Below are positions 1-7,881 of a stretch of DNA of 24,414 bases, one piece after another (positions within the stretch are counted from its first letter, which is position 1; the number at the start of each line of letters is the position of its first letter). The translations under genes and the position numbers were made by a program. The stretch is from NCBI GenBank assembly GCA_035292785.1, contig DATDPK010000045.1:1-24414 (forward strand), given 5' to 3'. The stretch comes from CABMGU01 sp035292785. Its GTDB lineage: Archaea; Nanobdellota; Nanobdellia; Woesearchaeales; ARS49. A model generated the notes under the pieces. The model was not told where the DNA came from, ran no database searches, and saw nothing but the letters and a program-made list of their open reading frames with translations.

Positions 1-1
1 A

Positions 2-2269
2 TTCTACAAGCAATGCGGACCAGGATTGTGCGAGAATGGAAAATCGAGCTGCATAACAACAACTCCTTCAACAAAAATAACAATCGAAGAAGCAGAAGGA
101 ACAATTGTAAACGTACAAAAAGGAGACATAATAACTGCAAACCTGAAATATACAAAAGATGAAACAATTGAACTGCAATACGACTCTGTATTTGCACTTG
201 ACACAAGCACTTGCTTAAGTTCTTTCACAATAAAAGGAAGCAAACAATGCAGGTTTACGGTTTCAAACAGCGCAAATCCTGGAAAATATAAGATAGGCCT
301 GAAAAACGGGCAACAGACAACTGTCAAAGTTGTATCAAACCCGAGTGTGATAATATTAACCAATAAACCAAAATTATACATCCGGTTCAACAATGCCGGT
401 GTTTATGACCTTCTAAAACAAGCTTATTCTTATGCGGATGGCAAACAAGCAGTTGTTTATGACCTGGACGACTATCTAACAGGCCATCCTTGGACCAAAT
501 TAGATGATTACAAAGAAAAGTATGATGACCAACAGTTAAAAGACAATTCATACTCGCTGGAAGTTTCGCAATTCATAGCCGAGAAATGCAATGAATGCAG
601 CACGTTAATACTCGGCGATGATTTTGTAGTTCCGCACTACAGAAGAGATTTGGATATGAGCACCTGGTTTGGGTTGAGCCAGAAGACAGACGAAACATAT
701 TCAGACATAGCTTACATACAAAGAACAACAAAAACATTTGCGGAGTTTGAAGAGCTGTTCTACCAAAAAGACAAATTTGACGGCAAAAATGTTTTGGTGG
801 TCTTACCAGATAATGTTGACACTGCAAAGAGAAAGGAAATAGACAAGCTTGAGAACTTCCTGAAAAATCACAATGAAATCAAGGCAAAAATCAGCGAGAA
901 AAACGCAAGCGATGTTGTCTGCAATTCCAAACAGGCCTTCAGCTATTACGATGGATATACGTTGATCATTGTAGGCACTTCAAAAACAAACGGGGCATTG
1001 AACTGCTTCCCATTCGTGATTGAGAATGACCTTGAAACAATCACGATTGAAAGAAACCCGTGGGATGGAAGGGCATACGCAATTGTAGTGAACAGCGATA
1101 ATACTGACTTACTTACTTCATTAAATGGTTTGCTTGATAATGGAACTTACAAGCAGCTCGACTCATCAGGATGGCTTATAGCGCGCACGACAGCAAACGT
1201 GGCTGTGGGCATAGCAATCGGAAGCCTTGCCTTAGGAGCTTCTCCAGTAGTCTTGCTGATTGCAGGAGCAGCAAGCGTGGCAGCAGATTCCATAGATGGA
1301 GCAGAATGCTGGAAATTCAAGGGAAGCGAGTGCACAGAATTCGTTGTCGGACTTGCAATACCTTTTGGGGCTGAAAAAGTAGGAAAACCGCTGATTAAAT
1401 CAGCAATCGATACATTCGGACCACGACTTCGATATTTATATGAAATTCACGGGGAGAGCATAATAGGCGCCATTAAAAAAATGAATAAGCGCGGGGCACT
1501 TGCTCCAGGAAGCAAAACAGGCAAATACTTCAAATCCTTGACTGATGAGTTTGATGTACGAACAATAAAAAAATACCTGTCAAAAGAAGAAGCAGATATT
1601 GCACAAGAAGGGACAGAATTATTAGGAGACGAATTCTCACTTGCACTCAAAGACTTTGAGCCAAAACTTCCTAAAGAGCACAGATTGAATCTGCTAAAAT
1701 ACGCCGGTGATTCAGAACAAGCCATCCGATATGCTTATCAGAATTTTAATGAGATTTGGGTTCCATTTGTTCCAAAAAAGGGAACCTTTCTTTTTAGAGG
1801 TGATAACGCTTATTCTTATAACCCATCGAAATCATACCCCGGAATACACAGAATAGCAGAATTTGTACCTTTGGAGGAGCACGCTTTCAAAAACGTTTTC
1901 AATGCGCTCATACCCACGACAAAAGACCTAACTGTTGCAGCCCAGCACGCTGTGAAACGTGCCACCTCCGGAGCCACATTTGAGACATACATTCTTGTCA
2001 TCAATCCCCGTGCCCTAAATGGCATTGACATTGATACAAGCTATCATTTGACTCACGGTTCTCAGCTCAATTTCTTGGAATCAGAAGTTGGAATAGTCAG
2101 CAACGTCAATACAAGAGAGATTGTCGGCGTTATAAAAGGCAAAGTCAGTTATCTTGATGGCTCTGTGATTTCCCGCTTTAAACCAGAAAAGTTCGAGCCA
2201 AATCCAGCATATGTTGCGGATTCATCAAATCCTTTTGACTACAAAAAAGCAATGGAGGCACTGAAATGA
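2..2269 (+). CDS. Surface/secreted protein with C-terminal ADP-ribosyltransferase-like domain (5' partial)
   Basis: The frame is open from the first base, with a Cys-rich stretch (C-G-P-G-L-C, then K-S-S-C) before the first possible TTG start at 26, so the gene almost certainly begins upstream. Numbering from base 2 gives 755 in-window residues. Residues about 120-385 are an alpha/beta region with short motifs (LILGDDFVVP) that remind me weakly of archaeal gingipain-like surface proteins. Residues about 395-460 hold a long Ala/Gly-rich hydrophobic stretch that could enter a membrane. The last ~170 residues match the layout of cholera/heat-labile-toxin-type ADP-ribosyltransferases: FLFRGD (Arg599), P-T-T-K-D-L (about 638-643) in place of the S-T-S strand, the strand ETYILVIN, then L-E-S-E-V (Glu693, Glu695) followed by REIVGVI. 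If active, it would move ADP-ribose from NAD+ to a target. The stop overlaps the next start (ATGA). The transferase call is recognition by eye. Confidence 0.65.
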   Translation, partial: FYKQCGPGLCENGKSSCITTTPSTKITIEEAEGTIVNVQKGDIITANLKYTKDETIELQYDSVFALDTSTCLSSFTIKGSKQCRFTVSNSANPGKYKIGLKNGQQTTVKVVSNPSVIILTNKPKLYIRFNNAGVYDLLKQAYSYADGKQAVVYDLDDYLTGHPWTKLDDYKEKYDDQQLKDNSYSLEVSQFIAEKCNECSTLILGDDFVVPHYRRDLDMSTWFGLSQKTDETYSDIAYIQRTTKTFAEFEELFYQKDKFDGKNVLVVLPDNVDTAKRKEIDKLENFLKNHNEIKAKISEKNASDVVCNSKQAFSYYDGYTLIIVGTSKTNGALNCFPFVIENDLETITIERNPWDGRAYAIVVNSDNTDLLTSLNGLLDNGTYKQLDSSGWLIARTTANVAVGIAIGSLALGASPVVLLIAGAASVAADSIDGAECWKFKGSECTEFVVGLAIPFGAEKVGKPLIKSAIDTFGPRLRYLYEIHGESIIGAIKKMNKRGALAPGSKTGKYFKSLTDEFDVRTIKKYLSKEEADIAQEGTELLGDEFSLALKDFEPKLPKEHRLNLLKYAGDSEQAIRYAYQNFNEIWVPFVPKKGTFLFRGDNAYSYNPSKSYPGIHRIAEFVPLEEHAFKNVFNALIPTTKDLTVAAQHAVKRATSGATFETYILVINPRALNGIDIDTSYHLTHGSQLNFLESEVGIVSNVNTREIVGVIKGKVSYLDGSVISRFKPEKFEPNPAYVADSSNPFDYKKAMEALK
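2254..2258 (+). promoter_or_regulatory. Ribosome binding site for the 2266 gene
   Basis: GGAGG lies 7 bases before the ATG at 2266, inside the end of the upstream gene. With the ATGA stop/start overlap it supports coupled translation of the transferase-like gene and its downstream partner. Confidence 0.7.
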
Positions 2270-2880
2270 TTCAAATACAGGCAAAACCGGAGGATTTTGA
2301 CACGATAATTAATTACTTGAAAAAAGCCGGATTTGACTGCAGATTTGAGAAGCAAAAAACAGGAATAAATGTTTTGAATGATAATAATATATCAATAAAT
2401 GAACTAATCAGAATTCTGACAAGCCTTTGCAAAAATTTTGGAATAATGACGTTCAACACAATCATCGGTGAAAAAGGCAGAATATACTCGATATTTTATG
2501 GATGGGATTCACAAGCAGACTATTTCCACTTCAGAGAAGTAAGAGAGAAAATTGAATGCTATTACAAGGAAATCATCAAGGACAGACTTTTCATTGCATA
2601 CGAAGCAAAAACGAAATCAATAGGTTATGACACAACACTCAACGCAATTATTGCAACTCCAAAAGGAGATGAAGTTGAAACGCCTTGTTACACTGCCTTT
2701 GGAAAAGACTCAATCACTTTGATAATCGGCAGACTACCACAGATGTTCTTTGCAGCAGTTCAAGAAAACAGCCCGTCTCAAGCAGTAAAAGCTCTAAAAT
2801 CCGAGTTAAGCAGGTTCAACTACACGTTGGTCAATGAGCGCCAAATCTCAAAAGAATTGGAGAAGCACAATGAACCATAA
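2266..2880 (+). CDS. Hypothetical soluble protein, candidate immunity partner
   Basis: I do not recognise the family. The 204-residue product has no signal peptide and no membrane segment, so it should be cytosolic. It is a mixed alpha/beta protein with a central stretch rich in aromatic and charged residues (about 85-110: YGWDSQADYFHF, then ECYYKEII) and two Cys (C94 region and C142 region). Its start overlaps the stop of the transferase-like gene by four bases and has a GGAGG site, so the two are made in a fixed ratio. A small cytosolic protein immediately behind a toxin-like gene is the usual place for an immunity protein in bacterial polymorphic toxin loci. The assignment here rests on position only. 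It could equally be a structural or regulatory subunit of the surface operon. Confidence 0.55.
   Translation: MIQIQAKPEDFDTIINYLKKAGFDCRFEKQKTGINVLNDNNISINELIRILTSLCKNFGIMTFNTIIGEKGRIYSIFYGWDSQADYFHFREVREKIECYYKEIIKDRLFIAYEAKTKSIGYDTTLNAIIATPKGDEVETPCYTAFGKDSITLIIGRLPQMFFAAVQENSPSQAVKALKSELSRFNYTLVNERQISKELEKHNEP
2859..2862 (+). promoter_or_regulatory. Ribosome binding site deciding the 2870 start
   Basis: GGAG sits 7 bases before the ATG at 2870. That ATG is directly followed by a signal peptide. The earlier in-frame ATG at 2834 would put 12 charged residues before it and has no comparable site, so 2870 is preferred. Confidence 0.65.
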
Positions 2881-5800
2881 AATCAGCTGGATAATCACAA
2901 TGCTTTGCATAATTTCAATAGCGTCAGGAGTCCAAGTCAACTATGAGACAACCTCTGTCAGCAGGATAGTTGGAGAAAATGCAAATGATATGGCAAGACA
3001 GCTAAAAATAAATGATTTCACGCTGGACAGTGCAGGATTATACATTCCTGACTATTACACACAAAAGATACTGGAAAAACAATATGGCTCTGAAGCAACA
3101 ACAAAATATCCTGCATTTTTGGCCAGCGATGTAAAGGACAAACTTGACAATGGAAAGAACAATCAAGTCCTGATACAGTCGATTTCATCAGGCAACACTC
3201 CATATTGGACTGCAAATGCAAAAGAATCAGATGCTGCGAATTGGAATTTAAACAAAAATAACCTGTTCATATTTGATTCAAAACACGCAGGACTGCACAT
3301 TCCAAAAAGCGACACTTTTGCAAGCAGAATATCCTCAAAAAACCCATACATAGCGCCGCTCTCTTACAAAAGTATGGCATTTGTACAGGCAGCAATCTGC
3401 AACCTTGGCAGGTATTCAAGCATAGCAGAAGATTTCAGGCAGGCAAGAAACAAATATTACATTTACACAAAGCAGAAATCGGAATTTTTGGGCTTAACAT
3501 TGCTGTCATATGCTCTATATGGAAAGCCAACACTGAAAGTTTCAGTTCCAAATGTAGATATAAGCGCATTTTGCGGAGATTATCTTAAGGAAGTTGAAAC
3601 ACAATCAGCAGACACTTACTCAATTACTGGAACATCAGGAACGTACACGAAGACAGTCGAGGTCAATCTCGGGGAGCCGAATACAGCAACATATGAAAAC
3701 CATACGCTGATAGAGTCATCAAGAACTGTCCAACAATTCATACCAGATGAGCCGGTCCTGCCGGTTGCAGCAGAAATCACAAGATTTCCATTAAAGACAG
3801 TAATATTGAACACAACACTTACAAGCATTGGAGACGCGGTTGACATAACAGCAGATGTGCCAATGTGGAATGAAAACGAGTTTGCCTCACGTATTTGTTA
3901 TGCAAATTCATCTTCTGCAAATATGGAATTCTCACAATCATACACTGAAAATGAAGTATTGGCAATTGCAAACATCAATCCTGTTGAAGTTGTTGACTGC
4001 AGCAAGGGTGAATTCAAGTTCTACAAGACAATCAAGTACACAATAGAATACCTGCCGTACTCTCCAGTTCTGATTACTGACGTCAAATATCCGGCGCAAA
4101 TGCTTCCAGGACAGCAGACAGAAGTTGAAGTAATTGTAGAAAATACAGAGTCCAATCCTGCGAACGGAACATTTGTCCTGTCAAGCGATAGTGAAATAAA
4201 ATCAGTGCTTCAGGCAAGCATCACAAAAAGCAGCTACAAACTGGAATTGACAGCACCAACAGAAGAAGGAAGGTATCAATATAGAGTGGACTTCTATGAC
4301 GGAGCAGAATCAAAAACATATGCGACTTTTGCTATTGAAGTAAAAGCACTTGAAGCAGAATTGCAAATCCCAGAAGTCGTAAGCAGCACAGCACAACTCC
4401 AGCTTCTAATAACAAACAACCTGAATTCAGACATAACAACCACCATAGAAGACTTTCTATCAAAGGATGGAGCGGTCTTAAAGTCAAACTCACAAAGCGT
4501 AAAATTAATACCTGGCGCGAACACAGTAACTATAACTTATACAAACTTGGAAAAAAGCAAAATCAGCTATGACGTACTTGTAAATATACCATACCTTGGC
4601 AAAAATAAAGTCTTGACAGGAACAATAATAACAAATCATAACCCAATAATCAACCAAAATAATGTGGAATTATACGAAGGAGACACGTTCACGCTGACGC
4701 CTGCAACAACAGACTTAGACGGAGATACTGTTACAACGACGATAAACTCGCCATTTGCGACAGACGGAAGCTATGCATTCACTTACGAAGAAAGCGGAGA
4801 GTATCCGATTACTATCAAGGCAACAGACGGCATCCTGACAACAGAGAAGACAACAATTCTGACCGTGCTAAATACAAACAGGCAGCCAGTGCTGACTGTT
4901 TCTGATACTGCTGAGGGCTCTGAAAACAGTGAATTAATGATAACAGCAACGGCAGCAGACTTTGATAATGAGAACTCTGTTAATAATGATGACAATACAT
5001 TGACCATAACTTATGGAGCGCCGCTGGATGCAAACGGCAAATGGACGCCAACATTTGATGATTCGGGAGAAATAAACGTTCCAGTCACGGCCAGCGATGG
5101 AGAACTTTCAGATACAAAGCTTGTTACAATTAAAATTGCCAACACAAACAGAGCACCGCATCTTGATGATTTGACGGATGTAACAGTAAAAGAAGGAGAG
5201 CTGGTTGACTTATTGCTTGGAAGAGACCCTGATAATGAGAATGTCGTAGATAATGACGACAATATTCTCCAGCATTCATTTAACGGGCCATTTGACCACT
5301 ATGGAAAATGGCAGACAGACTATGATTCGAGTGGAGTATATGAAATAATTCCGAGCGTGACAGACGGTTATTTAGTTGCCGGCAAGAAGATAACTGTAAC
5401 TGTTGAGAACGTTAACAGAGCACCGCAAATAACAGCCGCAGACACGATTTATGTAAAAGGTTCAGCAGACTTATCGGTTTATGTGATTGACCCTGATAAT
5501 TTCAACTCTGTTACAAACGATGACAATACATTGACGATAACGTATACTTCACCATTTGATTCAACTGGCAGATGGACGCCAACACAAACAGGAACTGCTT
5601 ATACAACAATAACTGTAAGTGATGGAGAATATTCTGTGCAAAAGAACTTGTACGTCACAGTTGAAGCTGTAAATGTTCCACCAGAACAAACACCGCCACT
5701 GCCGCCTGAACAGCCTCCAGTGCCAACAGAGCAACCACCCACACCACCGCCGCCCACTCCACAACCTACAGAACAGCCTCCGGCGTCTCAGCCAACACCG

Positions 5801-6661
5801 CAACCAGCTACACAACCAACGACACAAAGTCCGCCAACTACACCGCAACAAGACTTGATAATTGAAGTAAAAGCAGACGGCAAGAAAATGAACAACGAAG
5901 ACACAATAAAAGTCAAGCCAGATGATGAAATAAACGTTGAAATTGACATTAGGAATAATGCAAATGAAGCAAAAGAAGTTGATATTGAGGCAGAAATAGG
6001 TGATTTAGACCAGGAAGAAAGCGACACGCTGACAATTGAGGCAAACTTCGATGAAGAAATAGAGTACGAATTTGAAATACCAAGACTTACCGACGATGAC
6101 GAATACTTGCTGAACATATTTGTAGATGAACAGGAATGGAATGTCAACATAAAAGTGGACAAGCCATCGCACGAAGTAGGAATAAGATATCTCAAAATAG
6201 AGCCGGAAATTGCGAAGTGCGAAAACAATATTGCAGTATTAACTGTTAAACTTGAGAATACTGGCAAAGACGAGGAAGAAGGAGTGCTGAGAATAGAGAG
6301 CGCTTTGGGCAATGGAGAAGTCAAGTTTGACCTGCCACAGGGAGAGACAAAAATGTTTACGAAGACATTTAATAATTTGATTGCAGGAGAGCACGATATC
6401 AATGTAAAAGCAGCTTATGGAAAGAGAATTATTGAGAAAAGCTTGAAATTAACAGTTGAATCCTGCAAGGCAGAGAAAATAATGCAGACAAAAGTTGAGC
6501 AGAGAGAAATAATAGTTGAGCCAGCCAAATTGGTTGAAGCAACAACAATTGAGACAGAAACAATGCCTGTAAGCGACATAATGAATATAGCATTACTTAC
6601 AGCAGCATCAATATTTGCGATACTTTTAATAATAACATTTGTACCACCATTGTTAAAATGA
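2870..6661 (+). CDS. Large cell-surface stalk protein with Ig/cadherin-like repeats and C-terminal anchor
   Basis: This 1263-residue product starts with a signal peptide (NHKISWII...IASG) and ends with one transmembrane helix (about 1237-1260) and a short basic tail, so it should be displayed outside the cell. Residues about 30-330 are a globular region whose end (LLSYALYGKPTLKV) resembles the C-terminal part of gingipain/C25-like folds, without an evident catalytic His/Cys. Residues about 591-935 form four tandem Ig- or cadherin-like repeats of 80-90 residues. Three of them carry an Asp/Asn-rich loop of the D-x-D-N-x-N-x-V-x-N-D-D-N type that could bind calcium. A Pro/Gln/Thr linker (937-994), then an acidic region with two CARDB-like beta domains, precede the anchor. 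It overlaps its neighbours on both sides, so it belongs to the same operon. An adhesin or pseudo-peptidase scaffold is likely, with the ligand unknown. Confidence 0.8.
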   Translation: MNHKISWIITMLCIISIASGVQVNYETTSVSRIVGENANDMARQLKINDFTLDSAGLYIPDYYTQKILEKQYGSEATTKYPAFLASDVKDKLDNGKNNQVLIQSISSGNTPYWTANAKESDAANWNLNKNNLFIFDSKHAGLHIPKSDTFASRISSKNPYIAPLSYKSMAFVQAAICNLGRYSSIAEDFRQARNKYYIYTKQKSEFLGLTLLSYALYGKPTLKVSVPNVDISAFCGDYLKEVETQSADTYSITGTSGTYTKTVEVNLGEPNTATYENHTLIESSRTVQQFIPDEPVLPVAAEITRFPLKTVILNTTLTSIGDAVDITADVPMWNENEFASRICYANSSSANMEFSQSYTENEVLAIANINPVEVVDCSKGEFKFYKTIKYTIEYLPYSPVLITDVKYPAQMLPGQQTEVEVIVENTESNPANGTFVLSSDSEIKSVLQASITKSSYKLELTAPTEEGRYQYRVDFYDGAESKTYATFAIEVKALEAELQIPEVVSSTAQLQLLITNNLNSDITTTIEDFLSKDGAVLKSNSQSVKLIPGANTVTITYTNLEKSKISYDVLVNIPYLGKNKVLTGTIITNHNPIINQNNVELYEGDTFTLTPATTDLDGDTVTTTINSPFATDGSYAFTYEESGEYPITIKATDGILTTEKTTILTVLNTNRQPVLTVSDTAEGSENSELMITATAADFDNENSVNNDDNTLTITYGAPLDANGKWTPTFDDSGEINVPVTASDGELSDTKLVTIKIANTNRAPHLDDLTDVTVKEGELVDLLLGRDPDNENVVDNDDNILQHSFNGPFDHYGKWQTDYDSSGVYEIIPSVTDGYLVAGKKITVTVENVNRAPQITAADTIYVKGSADLSVYVIDPDNFNSVTNDDNTLTITYTSPFDSTGRWTPTQTGTAYTTITVSDGEYSVQKNLYVTVEAVNVPPEQTPPLPPEQPPVPTEQPPTPPPPTPQPTEQPPASQPTPQPATQPTTQSPPTTPQQDLIIEVKADGKKMNNEDTIKVKPDDEINVEIDIRNNANEAKEVDIEAEIGDLDQEESDTLTIEANFDEEIEYEFEIPRLTDDDEYLLNIFVDEQEWNVNIKVDKPSHEVGIRYLKIEPEIAKCENNIAVLTVKLENTGKDEEEGVLRIESALGNGEVKFDLPQGETKMFTKTFNNLIAGEHDINVKAAYGKRIIEKSLKLTVESCKAEKIMQTKVEQREIIVEPAKLVEATTIETETMPVSDIMNIALLTAASIFAILLIITFVPPLLK
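4640..5671 (+). repeat. Four tandem Ig/cadherin-like repeat units
   Basis: The units begin at about 4640, 4880, 5150 and 5417, each marked by Asn-Arg-x-Pro or Asn-Pro at the boundary. Units 2-4 share an Asp/Asn loop ending N-D-D-N, a G-K/R-W motif and S-D-G/T-D-G near the end. Unit 1 is shorter (80 residues) and lacks the long Asp/Asn loop, so it is the most divergent. Confidence 0.75.
5678..5851 (+). repeat. Pro/Gln/Thr-rich low-complexity linker
   Basis: About 58 residues of degenerate P-x-Q-P, P-P-T-E-Q and P-P-P-P units. They probably form an extended stalk that lifts the repeat domains away from the two membrane-proximal beta domains. The low complexity also creates long spurious open frames on the opposite strand. 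Confidence 0.7.
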
Positions 6662-7188
6662 GCATACTCGAAAGCTACAAAGATTTGTTTCTTAATCCAA
6701 GAGATTTTGCTAAAGATAAGTTAAAACACGGATTAAAATGGTACGAGTATGTCGCAATACTGCTTGGGCTTAGCATTTTAATAGGGGCTCTGCAAATTTT
6801 ATCAGGAACAGCGCCAGAGGAAGCAGTGCCACTTGAAATGTTCTTTTTTGTGATGACGTTTCTTGCAATATTCGTCATCAACCACCCATTTAGGAAAAAA
6901 ATGAAAGCAAGCGAATATTACAAAGTAAACCTGGCATTCCAAGCATACGGCTCAGCCGTATCGCTGGTAATTAGCGCAATAACAATCGCCTCAGAAATTA
7001 TTCAAGGAATACTTGCGATTGTGCTGACGGTGTGGCTGACAATCTGTTATTGCAAGGCAATATCTGAACTGCACAAAGTCAGCGCGTGGGCAATATTCGG
7101 AATGTCTGTCGTTGCAGTGTTCATAATAGGCATAAGTTTCATCCTTTTTGTATTAGGGTGGCAGGCAATCGGTTTGCCGGGGCTTTAG
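6658..7188 (+). CDS. Yip1-like multi-pass membrane protein
   Basis: This 176-residue protein has an N-terminal cytosolic segment with a LFLNPRDFAKD motif, typical of archaeal Yip1-domain proteins, followed by about five hydrophobic segments (near residues 28-50, 60-80, 100-118, 119-138 and 145-168). Yip1-family proteins are integral membrane proteins. Their archaeal role is not established. The ATG overlaps the stop of the surface protein (ATGA), making it the last gene of the four-gene operon. A helper in the export, insertion or membrane organisation of the surface proteins would fit this position, but that is inference. No alternative start looks better. Confidence 0.65.
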   Translation: MSILESYKDLFLNPRDFAKDKLKHGLKWYEYVAILLGLSILIGALQILSGTAPEEAVPLEMFFFVMTFLAIFVINHPFRKKMKASEYYKVNLAFQAYGSAVSLVISAITIASEIIQGILAIVLTVWLTICYCKAISELHKVSAWAIFGMSVVAVFIIGISFILFVLGWQAIGLPGL

Positions 7189-7193
7189 ACAAC

Positions 7194-7204
7194 ATTTTTA
7201 TACC
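7194..7204 (+). promoter_or_regulatory. TATA-box promoter for the 7225 gene
   Basis: ATTTTTATACC lies about 30 bases before the ATG at 7225, right after the stop of the previous operon. That spacing places transcription start at or near the ATG, giving a leaderless mRNA. Confidence 0.6.
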
Positions 7205-7224
7205 CTTTCTCTTTATTTTAAATT

Positions 7225-7881
7225 ATGCAAAAAGAGCTGATGATGGTATTATTGATTCTATTACTGCCGGCATTTGTAATAGTCAGCGTGATAGAACTGC
7301 AGAATCCGGCAGGACAAATAGTAAATGACATTGAAAAATTGCGCCTTGAGAGAATCAAGCAGATGACTTTTCCAAAAACAGGAGTAGGATTAAGCTATGA
7401 CTGCAAACAAGAAGTAAATATGATAAGAGACTTGCTAAGACTAAACTCAGACCACAGATATTATGATTATTTAGGGCTCAGAGGCGGACAATTATTCTTT
7501 GAAAATGAAAAAGAATTGTTCTCAAGACTGATTGGACTGGTGCATTTGAGAAAAATAGGGGAAAATATGTATGCAGGAATTACAGATGCGCCTGTTGTAG
7601 TAACAGAATATGATTCGATAGTGAATTATGGCAGACAAAATGTATGCTCAGAAGAAATTGCACTGCAGGCAGCAGAAGAACTGGCGCTGTTATCAGACTG
7701 GAATTCAAGATTAATACTGAAAACAATTGATATGTCAAACTGCCCGAACAAGCAGGAAGCATACCTAACACACGGAAGAGCAATGCAGGCATATTCAACA
7801 GGAAATTACGACTTGTTCTTGAATGACTTGTATAATGCATGGTGGCAAGCAACAGAATGCAATGAAGTTCTCCAGTATTGA
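7225..7881 (+). CDS. Membrane-anchored extracytoplasmic hypothetical protein
   Basis: I do not recognise the family. The 218-residue product begins with a signal anchor (MMVLLILLLPAFVIVSV, about residues 6-23), and the rest is hydrophilic and mostly helical. Four Cys outside the membrane segment (in D-C-K, V-C-S, N-C-P and E-C-N) could form two disulfides, consistent with an exterior location. The C-terminal third (GRAMQAYSTGNYDLFLNDLY) resembles a single TPR-like helical pair. The start is set by the TATA box 30 bases upstream. The gene overlaps the following metalloprotease gene by 20 bases, so the two are cotranscribed and the small protein may be a partner or substrate of that protease. 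Confidence 0.6.
   Translation: MQKELMMVLLILLLPAFVIVSVIELQNPAGQIVNDIEKLRLERIKQMTFPKTGVGLSYDCKQEVNMIRDLLRLNSDHRYYDYLGLRGGQLFFENEKELFSRLIGLVHLRKIGENMYAGITDAPVVVTEYDSIVNYGRQNVCSEEIALQAAEELALLSDWNSRLILKTIDMSNCPNKQEAYLTHGRAMQAYSTGNYDLFLNDLYNAWWQATECNEVLQY

Noticed and set aside
26..28. TTG at 26 as the true start of the first gene
   Set aside because: The frame is open to the window edge with Cys-rich coding sequence before it, and there is no ribosome binding site or TATA box, so the gene is simply truncated.
4640..5671. Tandem DNA repeats or a CRISPR-like array
   Set aside because: The periodicity is at the protein level (80-90 residues) with diverged DNA, and there are no short identical repeats or spacers.
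5788..6402. 204-aa open frame on the minus strand
   Set aside because: It is antisense to the surface stalk gene. Its Ser-rich composition is the mirror of the A-ending codon bias of that gene, with no start signal or promoter.
7086..7328. 80-aa plus-strand frame bridging the Yip1-like gene and the 7225 gene
   Set aside because: It overlaps two better-supported genes in other frames and runs through the promoter between them.
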